Source: Clostridiales bacterium (lineage in GTDB: Bacteria; Bacillota; Clostridia; Christensenellales; Aristaeellaceae). Taken from it: a DNA stretch of 50,470 bases. The DNA is taken from contig SFNY01000013.1 in assembly GCA_004554085.1 (NCBI GenBank), positions 1-50,470 on the forward strand. Direction: 5' to 3'. Of the stretch, positions 24,030 through 32,815 are shown in pieces; positions within the stretch are counted from its first letter, which is position 1, and each line of letters opens with the position of its first letter. The notes beneath the pieces were generated by a model. The model did no database searches, had not been told where the DNA came from, and saw only the letters and a program-made list of their open reading frames with translations. The translations under genes and the position numbers were made by a program.

Positions 24030-24311
24030 CGTTTGAATTGACAAAAACCTGTCCCGGCAAGAATGGGACAGGTTTTCTGCGCTTCTTTTCTCTTGATTTG
24101 ATGCAGGAATACACGAAATCCAGTCCGGCAGCTATGGACTGGATTTCTTCCATATGTTCTGAAGTTGCTTCGATTCCGGACGCAAGATCTTCGCCCCATT
24201 CCTGCCGGGGCGAAGATCGGGTGAATGCCTTGATTCCAATCGGAAAGAAACGAAGAACCTCTGCCCCTTGAATCTATGGGAGCAGAGGTTCGTTCGATTC
24301 AAACAGCGATA
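24030..24311. repeat. Family 2 hairpin repeat, locus A (two units facing each other)
   Basis: The convergent gap 24007-24338 holds four hairpins: AAAACCTGTCCC-GGCAAGAAT-GGGACAGGTTTT (24044-24076), AAATCCAGTCC-GGCAGCTAT-GGACTGGATTT (24116-24146), GATCTTCGCCCC-ATTCCTGCC-GGGGCGAAGATC (24186-24218) and AACCTCTGC..GCAGAGGTT (24256-24290). The first two and the last two are reverse-oriented versions of one another: loops GGCAAGAAT and ATTCTTGCC-like, linkers containing TGCGCTTCTTTTC or its complement. Stems differ between units yet each is self-complementary. The first is a textbook bidirectional terminator. Confidence 0.85.
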
Positions 24312-24338
24312 GCTATGTGGGATGAAACGCCCAGCGTT

Positions 24339-24893
24339 TCACATGTCGGAGATGCAGTCGAAATTCTTGATGATGTACTCCGCGCCGCTGACGATGGTGA
24401 GTGCCACGGCGATGTACATCAGCACATTGGCCAACACCACGCCGAAGTGGCCCAGCAGGGGAGAACCGGCCACGGGCACCAGCAGCATCAGCGCGACGGT
24501 GGAGGACATCTGGAACACGGTCTTGAGCTTGCCCAGATTGCCCGCGGCGATGACCTTGCCGCCGCCGGCCGCCACCAGGCGGAAGCCGGAGATGATAAAT
24601 TCGCGGGCCAGCATCACGATGCACACCCAGGAGGGCATGCGGCCGGAGTCCACCAGCACAATGAGCGCCGACATCACCAGCAGCTTGTCGGCGATGGGAT
24701 CGGCAAACTTGCCGAAGTTCGTCACCAGATGGCGGGAACGTGCGATCTTGCCGTCCAGCGTGTCGGTAAAGCAGGCCAGAATGTAGATCAGCAGCGCCAC
24801 ATACTGCGCCCACTGCTGCTGCATCAGCGCAAAGATCACGAATACCGGAATCATCAGGATGCGAAGCATCGTCAGTTTGTTGGGCAGATTCAT
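24339..24893 (-). CDS. pgsA: CDP-diacylglycerol-glycerol-3-phosphate 3-phosphatidyltransferase
   Basis: A 184-residue membrane enzyme that makes phosphatidylglycerophosphate, the precursor of phosphatidylglycerol. The CDP-alcohol phosphotransferase motif is complete: DTLDGKIAR followed by GKFADPIADK (D-x2-DG-x2-AR-x8-G-x3-D-x3-D, about residues 44-70). Four or more membrane helices surround it. Ribosome site AGGAGGAG before ATG 24893. It follows rimO with an 18-base gap; ftsK-rimO-pgsA order is common in Bacillota. Confidence 0.95.
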   Translation of the reverse strand: MNLPNKLTMLRILMIPVFVIFALMQQQWAQYVALLIYILACFTDTLDGKIARSRHLVTNFGKFADPIADKLLVMSALIVLVDSGRMPSWVCIVMLAREFIISGFRLVAAGGGKVIAAGNLGKLKTVFQMSSTVALMLLVPVAGSPLLGHFGVVLANVLMYIAVALTIVSGAEYIIKNFDCISDM

Positions 24894-24911
24894 AATTCTC
24901 CTCCTTTGGAT

Positions 24912-26237
24912 TTACAGCACCTCGGCGGTGAGATCATAGGCGTCCGCGCCGGTGATGCGGGCCTGAATGTAGCTGCCGGGGATCAATTCGCGCTCGGTGA
25001 GCAGGTGGATGCAGCCGTCGGACTCCGGGGCCTCGCGGATGGAGCGCCCGTACCAGCCGTCCTCGTCGCGGCCCTCCACCAGCACCTCGCAGACCTCGCC
25101 GATGCGCTGCTCCAGCAGCTCCATGGAGATCGACTGCTGCAGCATCATCAGCTGATCCAGGCGTTCGATCTTCACGTCCTCGTCGATCTGGTTGGGCATC
25201 ACTGCGGCCTTCGTGCCCTCCTCGGGGGAGTAGGTGAACGCGCCCAGGCGGTCAAATCGCGCGTCCTTCACGAATTGCAGCAGCTCCGTAAACTGCTCCT
25301 CGGTCTCGCCGGGGAAGCCCACGATCATCGTCGTGCGCAGCGTCAGTCCCCGCTTCTTGCACTCCGCAATGCGGCTCTTGATCCAGTCGGAGCTTCCGCG
25401 ACGGTTCATCGCCTTCAGTATGGGATCGTTGATGTGCTGCAGCGGCAGGTCCAGATAGGGCGCGACCTTCGGATTGTTCGCGATCTCGTCCAGCAGCCGG
25501 TCCTCCGTGCTGTCCGGGTAGCAGTAGAGCACGCGCACCCAGTGCACGCCCTCGATCTCGCTCACCGCCCGCAACAGCTCCGGCAGCATGAAGTGCCTGT
25601 CGCCGAAGTCGCAGCCGTAGCGGCTGGTGTCCTGGGCGATCAGCGTGATCTCCGTCACGCCCTCGCTGGCCAGGCGGCGGCACTCCGAAACGATGTCATC
25701 GAAGGGCCGGGAGGCGTAGTTGCCGCGAATCAGCGGAATCGCACAGTAGGTGCAGCGGTTGTTGCAGCCGTCCGAAATCTTCACGTAGGCCGAGTAGGGC
25801 GCGCTGGTCAGCACGCGGCCGCTGTTGAAGAAGCGCTCGCCGTCGTTCATGTAGATCGGACGCTTGCCCGCCATGGCCTCGTCCAGCATGTCGTACAGCC
25901 GCGCGTAGTCCGCCACGCCCATGAAGCCGTCCACCTCGGGCATCTCAGAGGCCAGCGCATCCGCATAGCGCTGGGCCAGACAGCCGGTGACGAACAGCTT
26001 CTTCAGCCTGCCGGTCTTTTTGTACTCCGCCATCTCAAAGATGGCGTCGATGGACTCCTGCTTGGCCGACTCGATGAAGCCGCAGGTGTTGACGAAGATG
26101 ATCTCCGCCTGGGCAGGATCGCTGACGATCTCATAGCCACGGTCACGCAGCATGCCCAGCATGTTCTCCGAATCCACCAGATTCTTTGCGCAGCCCAGGG
26201 AAACCATGCCCACGGTGGGGCGGGTGCTGTTGTTCAT
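24912..26237 (-). CDS. rimO: Ribosomal protein S12 methylthiotransferase RimO
   Basis: A 441-residue radical SAM enzyme that adds a methylthio group to an Asp of ribosomal protein S12. The N-terminal UPF0004 domain starts GMVSLGCAKNLVDSE and has NTCGFI, giving the three Cys of the second cluster; the radical SAM cluster is DGCNNRCTYCAIP (near 155). A C-terminal TRAM domain ends the protein. The segment LGCAKNLVDSE distinguishes RimO from MiaB. Start behind GGAAGGAATTTACAAT. It is probably co-transcribed with pgsA. Confidence 0.95.
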   Translation of the reverse strand: MNNSTRPTVGMVSLGCAKNLVDSENMLGMLRDRGYEIVSDPAQAEIIFVNTCGFIESAKQESIDAIFEMAEYKKTGRLKKLFVTGCLAQRYADALASEMPEVDGFMGVADYARLYDMLDEAMAGKRPIYMNDGERFFNSGRVLTSAPYSAYVKISDGCNNRCTYCAIPLIRGNYASRPFDDIVSECRRLASEGVTEITLIAQDTSRYGCDFGDRHFMLPELLRAVSEIEGVHWVRVLYCYPDSTEDRLLDEIANNPKVAPYLDLPLQHINDPILKAMNRRGSSDWIKSRIAECKKRGLTLRTTMIVGFPGETEEQFTELLQFVKDARFDRLGAFTYSPEEGTKAAVMPNQIDEDVKIERLDQLMMLQQSISMELLEQRIGEVCEVLVEGRDEDGWYGRSIREAPESDGCIHLLTERELIPGSYIQARITGADAYDLTAEVL

Positions 26238-26414
26238 ATTGTAAATTCCTTCCAGATCATGACTGTTTTCCTGTCATTTTCTCTATTTTAGCATGGAAGT
26301 GTAAACCTATTATTTAGAATGGAAAGATGTGAACAGGAAAATTCAATTTGACATATGTTTCGGCGGACAATCGTATGCATTTTGACTCCCATTACCCGAG
26401 GAAGCCTGGGGGAT

Positions 26415-26520
26415 GCGGCGGGATGAGGGCATCCCGCCCTACAGGGTTGTGCAGGGGAGACGACAACCCCTCCGTCACGGCTGAGCCGTGCCACCTCCCC
26501 TTACACAGGGGAGGCAGGAA
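26415..26520. repeat. REP-like palindrome and CACGGC-type palindromic repeat
   Basis: In the gap 26238-26768: GGCGGGATGAGGGCATCCCGCC with CTACAGGG (26419-26446, same type as at 7401), then CACGGCT-G-AGCCGTG (26476-26490) and CCTCCCC-TTACACA-GGGGAGG (26494-26514). From memory, the CCTCCGTCACGGC..GCCGTGCCACCTCCCC pattern is a repeat seen in many gut Clostridia. Bases 26238-26414 hold the rimO upstream region with nothing else recognised. Confidence 0.65.
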
Positions 26521-26573
26521 GGTGTGGTGGAATTATACATGGAAGTCCGGCGGAAGTCCAGCTTATCCCTCTA

Positions 26574-26772
26574 TAAAAATTTCAGGGCGCACATTGTGCG
26601 CCCCATATGAGGGTTCTTAGGGGAATCATTCCCCTACAGCAGTCGCGTCTCCGCAGGAGCCGCGACCAGCCCGGATGCAAATCAAGGATTTGCATCCGGC
26701 GCTGCCGAAACCTGCGCGTAAGCGCTACGGTTTCGGTGCGTTAAAGCGGGAGTTTGAGGGCGGAGCCCTCAA
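26574..26772. repeat. Family 1 mosaic palindromic repeat, copy 3 (ends in the ftsK stop)
   Basis: Palindromes in order: GGGCGCAC-ATT-GTGCGCCC (26585), GGGGAAT-C-ATTCCCC (26620), GTCGCG..CGCGAC (26642), CCGGATGCAAATC-AAG-GATTTGCATCCGG (26671), CCGAAACC..GGTTTCGG (26705) and TTGAGGGC-GGA-GCCCTCAA (26754-26772). The last palindrome contains the ftsK stop codon on the minus strand. Several segments recur nearly unchanged, in inverted order, in copy 4 (39760-39895). Confidence 0.85.
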
Positions 26773-29510
26773 TCGTCCTCGTCCTCGAACATCGCGAGGA
26801 ACTCCTCGCGGGAGATGAGCACGTTGCGGGGCTTGGAGCCGTCGGCTTCGGAGATGATGCCTCGCTTCTCCATCTCATCGATGAGCCGTCCGGCGCGGGC
26901 GTAGCCCACGCGCATGCGGCGCTGGAGCATGGAGGTGGAGGCCTGACCCATATCGACGACGATCTCCACGGCCTCGGGCAGGCGCGGGTCGTACTCGTCG
27001 GCGACTTCCTCGCGCTCGGCGTCGCTGCGGACGGAGTTTTCGATCTTCTCCACCACGTCCTCGTCGTAGGTGGTATCGCTGCGGTCCTTGATGTAGGATA
27101 CCACGGCGTGCACCTCCTCGTCGCTGACCCACGCGCCCTGCACGCGCAGCGGCTTGTTGATGCCGGAGGGAACAAAGAGCATGTCGCCGTTGCCCAGCAG
27201 CTTCTCCGCGCCGCCATGGTCAATCATGGTGCGGCTGTCCACCTGCGAGGCCACCGAGAAGGCGATGCGGGTGGGGATGTTGGCCTTGATGATGCCGGTG
27301 ATGACGTTGACGGACGGGCGCTGGGTGGCGATGACCAGGTGCATGCCCGCCGCGCGGGCCAGCTGTGCCAGGCGGCAGATGCTGTCCTCCACCTCGCCGG
27401 GGCAGACCATCATCAGGTCGGCCAGCTCGTCGATGACGATCACCATCTGCGGCATGATCTTTTCACCCGGCTGAAGCTTCTTGTTGTAGCCCTTGATGTC
27501 GCGCACGTCGCGCTCGGCAAACTTCTTGTAGCGCACGCCCATCTCCGCCACCGCCCAGTCCAGCGCGGACGCGGCCTTCTTGGGGTCGGTCACGACGGGG
27601 GCGATCAGGTGGGGGATGTCGTTGTAGATGGACAGCTCCACCACCTTCGGATCGATCAGGATCATGCGCACCTCCTCCGGCGTGGCGCGGTAGAGGATGG
27701 ATGTAATGATGGAGTTGATGCACACCGACTTACCGGAGCCGGTCTGTCCGGCGATCAGCACGTGGGGCATCTTCGCGATGTCCGCCACGATGTATCTCCC
27801 GGAGTTGTCCTTGCCCAGACCCACCGCGATCTTCGACGGATGGCGCTTGGCCTCGGGGCACTCCAGTACATCGCGCAGGCGCACCATCTCCACCTTGTCG
27901 TTGGGGATCTCCACGCCCACGGCGGCCTTGCCCGGGATCGGGGCCTCGATGCGCACCGACATGGCTGCAAGGCGCATGGCGATGTCGTCCGACAGCGAGG
28001 TGATGCGGCTCACCTTCACGCCCGGCGCGGGCTGCAGCTCAAAGCGCGTCACCGCAGGGCCGTGGGCGACGCCCACCAGCCGCGTGTCGATGCCGAAGGA
28101 GTTCAGCGTCTCGATCAGCATGTCCGCCTTCTCCATGTCCGCTTCCTTGTGCGCCTGGGTTACCTTCTGCTGGTCGCCCTGCTCCAGCAGGTCGATGGGC
28201 GGATAATCGTAGATATCCTCCTCGTCCTCCGGCTCAGGCACCGGAACGCGGCGGAACTTCGTGGGCTTGACTGTGGTGTGGGGCACGTCGAAGGGTGCTT
28301 CGTCGTCCTCCTCCGGCTCCTGTTCGGGAACGACATCTTCGACAGTCAGCGGCTGCACGCCCTCCACCACGCGCTTGGGCTTCACCTTGGGCGAATTGTA
28401 GTTGCGCGGCTTGAAGCCCTCCGGCTCCTTCTCCTCCTGCTTCACGCTGAAGAAGTCCGGCACGTCCGTCTCCGGAACGTCCTCCACCGGGCTTTCAGCG
28501 GCCCTTTCAGGCTGGGGCTTGGAGGCGTTCTGGCGCAGCTTGCGCAGCGGCTTGGGAATATCGATGTCGGACGGCTGCTCCTCAATGGGATTGACCTCCG
28601 CCGCCTCCGGGTCGATGGTCTCCTTGTACAGCTTGCGCTTCGGCGCGCTGCGTCTGGGCTTCGGAGCTTCCGCCTTGGGCTTGCTATCGTCGATTACGAT
28701 GTAATCCCGATCCGGGTCAGATACCTTCCGCGTGGGCCGGGTCGCCGCGCGCTCCTGCGGGGGACGCTCCGGGCGCGGACGGCCTGCCTGTGCTCGCTCC
28801 GGACGCGGACTCTCCGGCTGCGGACGCGGACTGCGGCGTTCCGGCGGGGGAGTCCTGCGGGGCGCGGGCTGGTCAAATTCGTCATAATCGAACATGTGTT
28901 CTACTTTTTTCTCATTGCGGCGCTGCTCCACGTAGTGCTGGCCCTCCTCGCCGCGCTGACGGAGCCAGCGATAGCAGTGCTGGGCGCGACCGTTGGCAAG
29001 CAGGCAGAGCACGGACGCCAGCACGAGGGCGATGAGGCCGCCCCACTCGCCCAGGTAGATGTAGAGGGGATAGGCCAGCAGCGCGCCGATGGCTCCGCCG
29101 CCGCCGCCGTACTGGTAGGACTTGCTGACGAAGTTGGCGAAGCTGGTGATGCTCATCCGGGCGAACACGGCCTGCGCAGAGAAGAGCTGCACCGCAGCGA
29201 AGGCGCAGAGGAAGAGCAGCAGGTTGGTGATGGTGGTGACGATGCGGATGCGCTTCCCAATGATGGAGAACACCAGCAACGCGCCGATCCACGCGAGGAA
29301 CAGGGCGATCAGCACGCTGACGCTGCCGCCGAAGCCCCGAAGCACATCGCGGATCCTTCCCATGGCGGTGCCGGCGGTGGGCGCGACCAGGCTGAGGTAG
29401 CCCGTCAGCAGGGCAAGGCCGAAGCAGACGACGACGGCGATGATCTTGCCGGGCGCGCTGCCGCGCTCCATCCGTTCCTCGTATACGCTCTGATTCTTTG
29501 AATTTGACAT
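26769..29510 (-). CDS. ftsK: DNA translocase FtsK/SpoIIIE
   Basis: A 913-residue motor that pumps chromosomal DNA through the division septum. Four or so N-terminal membrane helices (residues 22-185) are followed by a long Pro/Arg/Glu-rich linker (about 205-440), then the motor with Walker A IAGQTGSGKSVCIN (near 595) and IVIDELADLMMV (Walker B), and a C-terminal winged-helix gamma domain (about 845-905) that reads polar KOPS/SRS sites. Start behind CCGGAGGAACC. The stop TGA lies inside a palindrome of the repeat that follows. A terminator separates it from cvpA upstream. Confidence 0.96.
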   Translation of the reverse strand: MSNSKNQSVYEERMERGSAPGKIIAVVVCFGLALLTGYLSLVAPTAGTAMGRIRDVLRGFGGSVSVLIALFLAWIGALLVFSIIGKRIRIVTTITNLLLFLCAFAAVQLFSAQAVFARMSITSFANFVSKSYQYGGGGGAIGALLAYPLYIYLGEWGGLIALVLASVLCLLANGRAQHCYRWLRQRGEEGQHYVEQRRNEKKVEHMFDYDEFDQPAPRRTPPPERRSPRPQPESPRPERAQAGRPRPERPPQERAATRPTRKVSDPDRDYIVIDDSKPKAEAPKPRRSAPKRKLYKETIDPEAAEVNPIEEQPSDIDIPKPLRKLRQNASKPQPERAAESPVEDVPETDVPDFFSVKQEEKEPEGFKPRNYNSPKVKPKRVVEGVQPLTVEDVVPEQEPEEDDEAPFDVPHTTVKPTKFRRVPVPEPEDEEDIYDYPPIDLLEQGDQQKVTQAHKEADMEKADMLIETLNSFGIDTRLVGVAHGPAVTRFELQPAPGVKVSRITSLSDDIAMRLAAMSVRIEAPIPGKAAVGVEIPNDKVEMVRLRDVLECPEAKRHPSKIAVGLGKDNSGRYIVADIAKMPHVLIAGQTGSGKSVCINSIITSILYRATPEEVRMILIDPKVVELSIYNDIPHLIAPVVTDPKKAASALDWAVAEMGVRYKKFAERDVRDIKGYNKKLQPGEKIMPQMVIVIDELADLMMVCPGEVEDSICRLAQLARAAGMHLVIATQRPSVNVITGIIKANIPTRIAFSVASQVDSRTMIDHGGAEKLLGNGDMLFVPSGINKPLRVQGAWVSDEEVHAVVSYIKDRSDTTYDEDVVEKIENSVRSDAEREEVADEYDPRLPEAVEIVVDMGQASTSMLQRRMRVGYARAGRLIDEMEKRGIISEADGSKPRNVLISREEFLAMFEDEDD

Positions 29511-29545
29511 GGTTCCTCCGGTTCAGTTTGATTATCTTTTTTGAG

Positions 29546-29569
29546 CAAAAAGAGCCGCAGTGCGGCTCT
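29546..29569 (-). terminator. Intrinsic terminator after cvpA
   Basis: On the minus strand AGAGCCGC-ACT-GCGGCTCT is followed by TTTTTG, 31 bases after the cvpA stop and 35 bases before the ftsK start. Confidence 0.88.
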
Positions 29570-29600
29570 GGTTTGCGAATTACAGCGGCTGTGCTGCAGG

Positions 29601-30329
29601 TCAGCCGACCAGTCTGGTCATCAGACCGGCGACATTCAGGAAATCCATCTGCGAGACGAAGGAGTACAGCGTGGATGTGGCCAGCAGCTCCTGCATCATC
29701 ACGGGGGCGAACAGCGATACTACCGGCGGGACGATGTACAGCAGCAGCACCGCAACCACCAGCGAGCGCGCCACTCCGCACAGGCCGCCCAGCAGCCAGT
29801 CGAACATGCGGAACACCGGGAAGCGGATCACGTGATCCAGCAGGTTGATGACCAGCATGACCACCGCGTAGATCAGTACGAAGGCCAGCAGGAAGGCCAG
29901 AACGTTGAACACCGACTGCCAGATCGTCTGATCCAGATAGTCCGACAGCGTGGTGATGTTCAGGTTAGCGAAGGCCTGGTTGCGGATGTTCGCCTCGAAG
30001 GCATTGGCGACCAGACTGATCTTCTCTCCCACCGTGGCCACGGCCTCCTGTATGGCGGCCTCTCCGCCGGAGACGACCTCCGAGACGGTCAGCGCCGCCT
30101 GCGCCTTGCTGGCGAAGAAGGACTCCGGCTCGAGGTACTGACTCAGCACCGCCATCAGCGTGGTGTTGGACAGCGCCAGGTTGGCGATGCGCTCGTACAC
30201 CATCTGTGCGCCGAACCAGGAGCCGACAAAGCCGACCACCGAGAGTCCCGACGCGATGAACCCCTTGTGCATGCCCGATAAGAGTCCGTAGACGAGCACT
30301 GCGAGGATCAGAATGTCAACAATATTCAT
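29601..30329 (-). CDS. CvpA family membrane protein
   Basis: A 242-residue protein with four or five membrane helices. NIVDILILAVLVYGLLSGMHKGF at the N-terminus is the CvpA/YshB pattern; a periplasmic-type insertion (about residues 70-125) and further helices follow. CvpA was named for colicin V production and is linked to envelope stress and biofilm traits; the exact role is unknown. I prefer ATG 30329, ten bases after AGGAGG, to the ATG at 30350, which lies upstream of that site. Gap of 72 bases to the DUF5711-type gene upstream. Confidence 0.82.
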   Translation of the reverse strand: MNIVDILILAVLVYGLLSGMHKGFIASGLSVVGFVGSWFGAQMVYERIANLALSNTTLMAVLSQYLEPESFFASKAQAALTVSEVVSGGEAAIQEAVATVGEKISLVANAFEANIRNQAFANLNITTLSDYLDQTIWQSVFNVLAFLLAFVLIYAVVMLVINLLDHVIRFPVFRMFDWLLGGLCGVARSLVVAVLLLYIVPPVVSLFAPVMMQELLATSTLYSFVSQMDFLNVAGLMTRLVG

Positions 30330-30401
30330 ATTCCAGCATCCTCCTGACAATGAAGCGTATTTCCAGAATTCCCCGTTTCTGCTGTTTTTATGCCGGGAGC
30401 G

Positions 30402-31502
30402 TCACTCCAGGTCAACCAGGCAGATCGCGCCGCCGCTGCGCAGCACCGCCACGCCGTCGCGGGTCACGCCGTAGACCTCGTCGATGTTCATGCCCAGCTG
30501 ATAGGCCCGGGGAGAGGTCTCGTCGGTGCGCATGATCATCAGATGGCCGTCCGCCGCGAAGCCGTAGATGGTGTTGCCCGACGCCAGCACCCTGCGGCAG
30601 CCGAAGGGGAAGCGCACCACCCGATCCAGGTTCGAGCGCACGATGCGAACATCCTGAATGTCGCTCTCGCCCTTGCACTGGGCGTCGTTGACGAAGACCA
30701 TCAGCGGGTCGTTGGAGGAGCTGTCCGCGTCGGTCAGATACCAGCCGTACACCAGCTTGCGCAGGCTCGAATCCTCCACGCCGGCGTAGTCGTACACCTT
30801 GTAGTACACGTCGCCGACCACGCACACCCGCGAGGACTGGAACATCACGGCGTAGGCCAGCTGCTCGGTGTCGCTGATCGAGCCGACGATCTCCTTGCCG
30901 GGGCGATAGGTCTGAATGTTGCAGGTGGGAACGGTTCCGTTGGTGTCGCACACCATCACCCAGAGCAGGGAGCCGTCCGAGAAGAAGCCGTAATCCACGG
31001 CGAGCACGTTGTCCAGGACGATCTGGTTGATCTGTTTGCCGCCGTTTTCCATCAGAACGATGGTGCTGTTGCCTTCCTCACCGATCAGTATGGCCGTGTA
31101 CTTGTCGCCGATGTGCGCGCCGAGCACGTTCTGCGCCATGGTGCCGTTGTAGGTGGTGGAGCCGCTCTTGCCGTCGATGAGCGTCACGGTGTTGCCCACC
31201 CACGCGGCCACGCCGTAGTCGGTGGCCTCAAAGCCGGCATTTGCGCCCACAATGTACGACCACTTCACCTTTCCGGCGGAATCGATGGCCGAGACGGTGC
31301 TTCCGTCATAGTAGACGAAGCCGCCGGCCGTGGTCTGAAGGTCCTGTATATTGGCAATGCTGAGCGACTGGCTGTGGCCGAGCGTGCTGCCGGAGAAAAT
31401 GCTCCTGCCGAGCGACGCAATGCCGTAGGACAGCGCGCAGCAGATTGCCAGAATCAGCAGCACGATCGTCCATGGACGCCTGGCGGAGCGTCTTTTGTCC
31501 AT
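30402..31502 (-). CDS. DUF5711-type membrane-anchored beta-propeller protein
   Basis: A 366-residue protein with an Arg-rich N-tail, one membrane helix (about residues 12-33) and an outward domain built of repeated beta blades (GGFVYYDGSTVSAIDSAGKV, then YGVAAWVGNTVTLIDGKSG), like PQQ-type propellers. The layout matches the DUF5711 family of Clostridia, which has no known function. It stands next to cvpA and ftsK, so a role at the septum or cell wall is a guess. Ribosome site GGAGGAC before ATG 31502. A divergent promoter region separates it from the parS-bordered gene at 31691. Confidence 0.8.
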   Translation of the reverse strand: MDKRRSARRPWTIVLLILAICCALSYGIASLGRSIFSGSTLGHSQSLSIANIQDLQTTAGGFVYYDGSTVSAIDSAGKVKWSYIVGANAGFEATDYGVAAWVGNTVTLIDGKSGSTTYNGTMAQNVLGAHIGDKYTAILIGEEGNSTIVLMENGGKQINQIVLDNVLAVDYGFFSDGSLLWVMVCDTNGTVPTCNIQTYRPGKEIVGSISDTEQLAYAVMFQSSRVCVVGDVYYKVYDYAGVEDSSLRKLVYGWYLTDADSSSNDPLMVFVNDAQCKGESDIQDVRIVRSNLDRVVRFPFGCRRVLASGNTIYGFAADGHLMIMRTDETSPRAYQLGMNIDEVYGVTRDGVAVLRSGGAICLVDLE

Positions 31503-31535
31503 GGAGTCCTCCGATCATATTTCAAAAATTATCCC

Positions 31536-31564
31536 TTGTATACCGATACCATTCCTATTATAAT
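31536..31564 (+). promoter_or_regulatory. Promoter for the metallophosphoesterase-like gene
   Basis: TTGTAT (31536-31541), 17 bases, TATAAT (31559-31564). The transcript would run through the parS site at 31667. Confidence 0.75.
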
Positions 31565-31666
31565 AAAACAAGCGTTGTGTTGCAACGTTGAACCTGTGAC
31601 AAAACGGGAAGAAAAACCGACAATTGGCAGCGGAAATTCATTTTTCAAGCACATTTCCGGCCAGAA

Positions 31667-31682
31667 TGTTTCACGTGAAACA
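31667..31682. other. parS: parS site 1
   Basis: TGTTTCACGTGAAACA, a perfect 16-bp match to the Bacillota ParB-binding consensus TGTTNCACGTGAAACA. It ends eight bases before the ATG at 31691 and overlaps the GGAG ribosome site by its edge. Confidence 0.95.
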
Positions 31683-31690
31683 GGAGAGCC

Positions 31691-32647
31691 ATGAAGCAGA
31701 CACAGAAGCGCAAGCCGAAGAAAAAAGTACATCAGAAAAACGGCTGCGGCCGCAGGCGCATCGCGCTGGCCGCGGTTTTGCTTGTCGTTGTGCTGATTGG
31801 CGCTCTGTTCGGCTGGATGGCGCTTCAGGCGCGCATCACCCACGTGCGCAAGGCGTTGGTCTACCTCGAGGATCTGCCAGTTGAGCTGGATGGAACCACG
31901 CTCCTGTACGTATCCGACCTGAACATCCGGGGCGACAGCGATGCGCGGCGCACGCAGCGCCTGATGAAAAAGCTCAACGAGCTTCAGCCGGACGTGCTGC
32001 TGCTGGGCGGCGACTACTGCGGGGGCAGGATTCTGGACAATCTGCCCACGGCGGATGCGCGCGGTCAGGCGGCGGCGCTGGACTTCCTGCGGAGCCTGAG
32101 CAGCTTCCACGCGCCGCTGGGCAAGTATGCCGTGGCGGGGGAGCAGGACAGCGTGTTGACGGGTCTGAAGGAGGCCATGTCCGACGGCGGTGTCACGCTG
32201 CTGGATGACGGCTGCGCCACGATCGAGAAGGACGATGCGCAGCTGGTGTTGGCCGGACTGAGCGACGTGAGCGAGAAGCGAACGCCCTACGCGGAGATCG
32301 GCGGCTACTTCGACGGCAGCGAGTGCGTGATCGCGCTGACGCACAACCCGTCGGGCTACATCGGCGTTCGCGTGGCGGAGGCGTGCTCGGGCGGAGCCTG
32401 GGCAGATTTGGTTCTGGCGGGCCACACCCTGGGCGGGCAGATGAAAGCCTTCGGGCGCACGATCTACACACTGCCCGAAGCAGAGGCCAGGTGCCTGGGC
32501 GGCTGGTACTACGCGGGCGACCTTCCCATGCTGGTGAGTCAGGGCGTGGGATGCAGCGGTTTGCAGCTGCGGCTGGGAACCACCAGCGAGGTGTGGCTGC
32601 TCACGCTGCGCCGCCCGGAGAAGCTGGAGCTGCCGGATTTCAGCTAG
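31691..32647 (+). CDS. Membrane-anchored metallophosphoesterase-like protein with eroded metal site
   Basis: A 318-residue protein with a very basic N-tail, one membrane helix (about residues 23-44) and a calcineurin-like fold similar to YkuE/YaeI. Family metal motifs are changed: DxH is DLN (YVSDLNIRGD), GDxxD is GDYCG, GNHD/E is GEQD, and GHTHGGQ is GHTLGGQ; only single Asp and His residues remain. A standard two-metal centre therefore seems unlikely, so this may be a binding protein rather than an enzyme. It is bracketed by parS sites. Ribosome site CAGGAGAGCC. Confidence 0.8.
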   Translation: MKQTQKRKPKKKVHQKNGCGRRRIALAAVLLVVVLIGALFGWMALQARITHVRKALVYLEDLPVELDGTTLLYVSDLNIRGDSDARRTQRLMKKLNELQPDVLLLGGDYCGGRILDNLPTADARGQAAALDFLRSLSSFHAPLGKYAVAGEQDSVLTGLKEAMSDGGVTLLDDGCATIEKDDAQLVLAGLSDVSEKRTPYAEIGGYFDGSECVIALTHNPSGYIGVRVAEACSGGAWADLVLAGHTLGGQMKAFGRTIYTLPEAEARCLGGWYYAGDLPMLVSQGVGCSGLQLRLGTTSEVWLLTLRRPEKLELPDFS

Positions 32648-32678
32648 GCATATTACAAGTACATTCCGCTTCAGAGGA

Positions 32679-32694
32679 TGTTTCACGTGAAACA
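32679..32694. other. parS: parS site 2
   Basis: TGTTTCACGTGAAACA, identical to site 1, 32 bases after the stop of the metallophosphoesterase-like gene. Confidence 0.95.
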
Positions 32695-32761
32695 GCTCGA
32701 ACTACGTCGAAGCGTCCACAGGAAACGGCTGTTCCACGAAAATGCTGTCGATGCGCGTCGA

Positions 32762-32777
32762 TGTTCCACGTGAAACA
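32762..32777. other. parS: parS site 3
   Basis: TGTTCCACGTGAAACA, matching the consensus with C at the free position, 83 bases from site 2 and 39 bases before the radical SAM gene. A decayed half-site (TGTTCCACG) sits at 32730. Confidence 0.94.
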
Positions 32778-32815
32778 ATCCGGGAATGAAGTCAAACGGA
32801 ACGGAGTAAATATAT

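Noticed and set aside
24256..24310. tRNA-like T-arm (GTTCGATTC) after the last family 2 hairpin
   Set aside because: There is no acceptor stem, D-arm or anticodon arm; the match is part of the repeat flank.
26754..29501. Plus-strand 915-codon ORF opposite ftsK
   Set aside because: Antisense shadow; the minus frame has Walker motifs, membrane helices and a ribosome site.
32730..32745. Fourth parS-like sequence (TGTTCCACGAAAATGC)
   Set aside because: Only the first nine bases match the consensus; the right half is lost, so ParB binding is unlikely.
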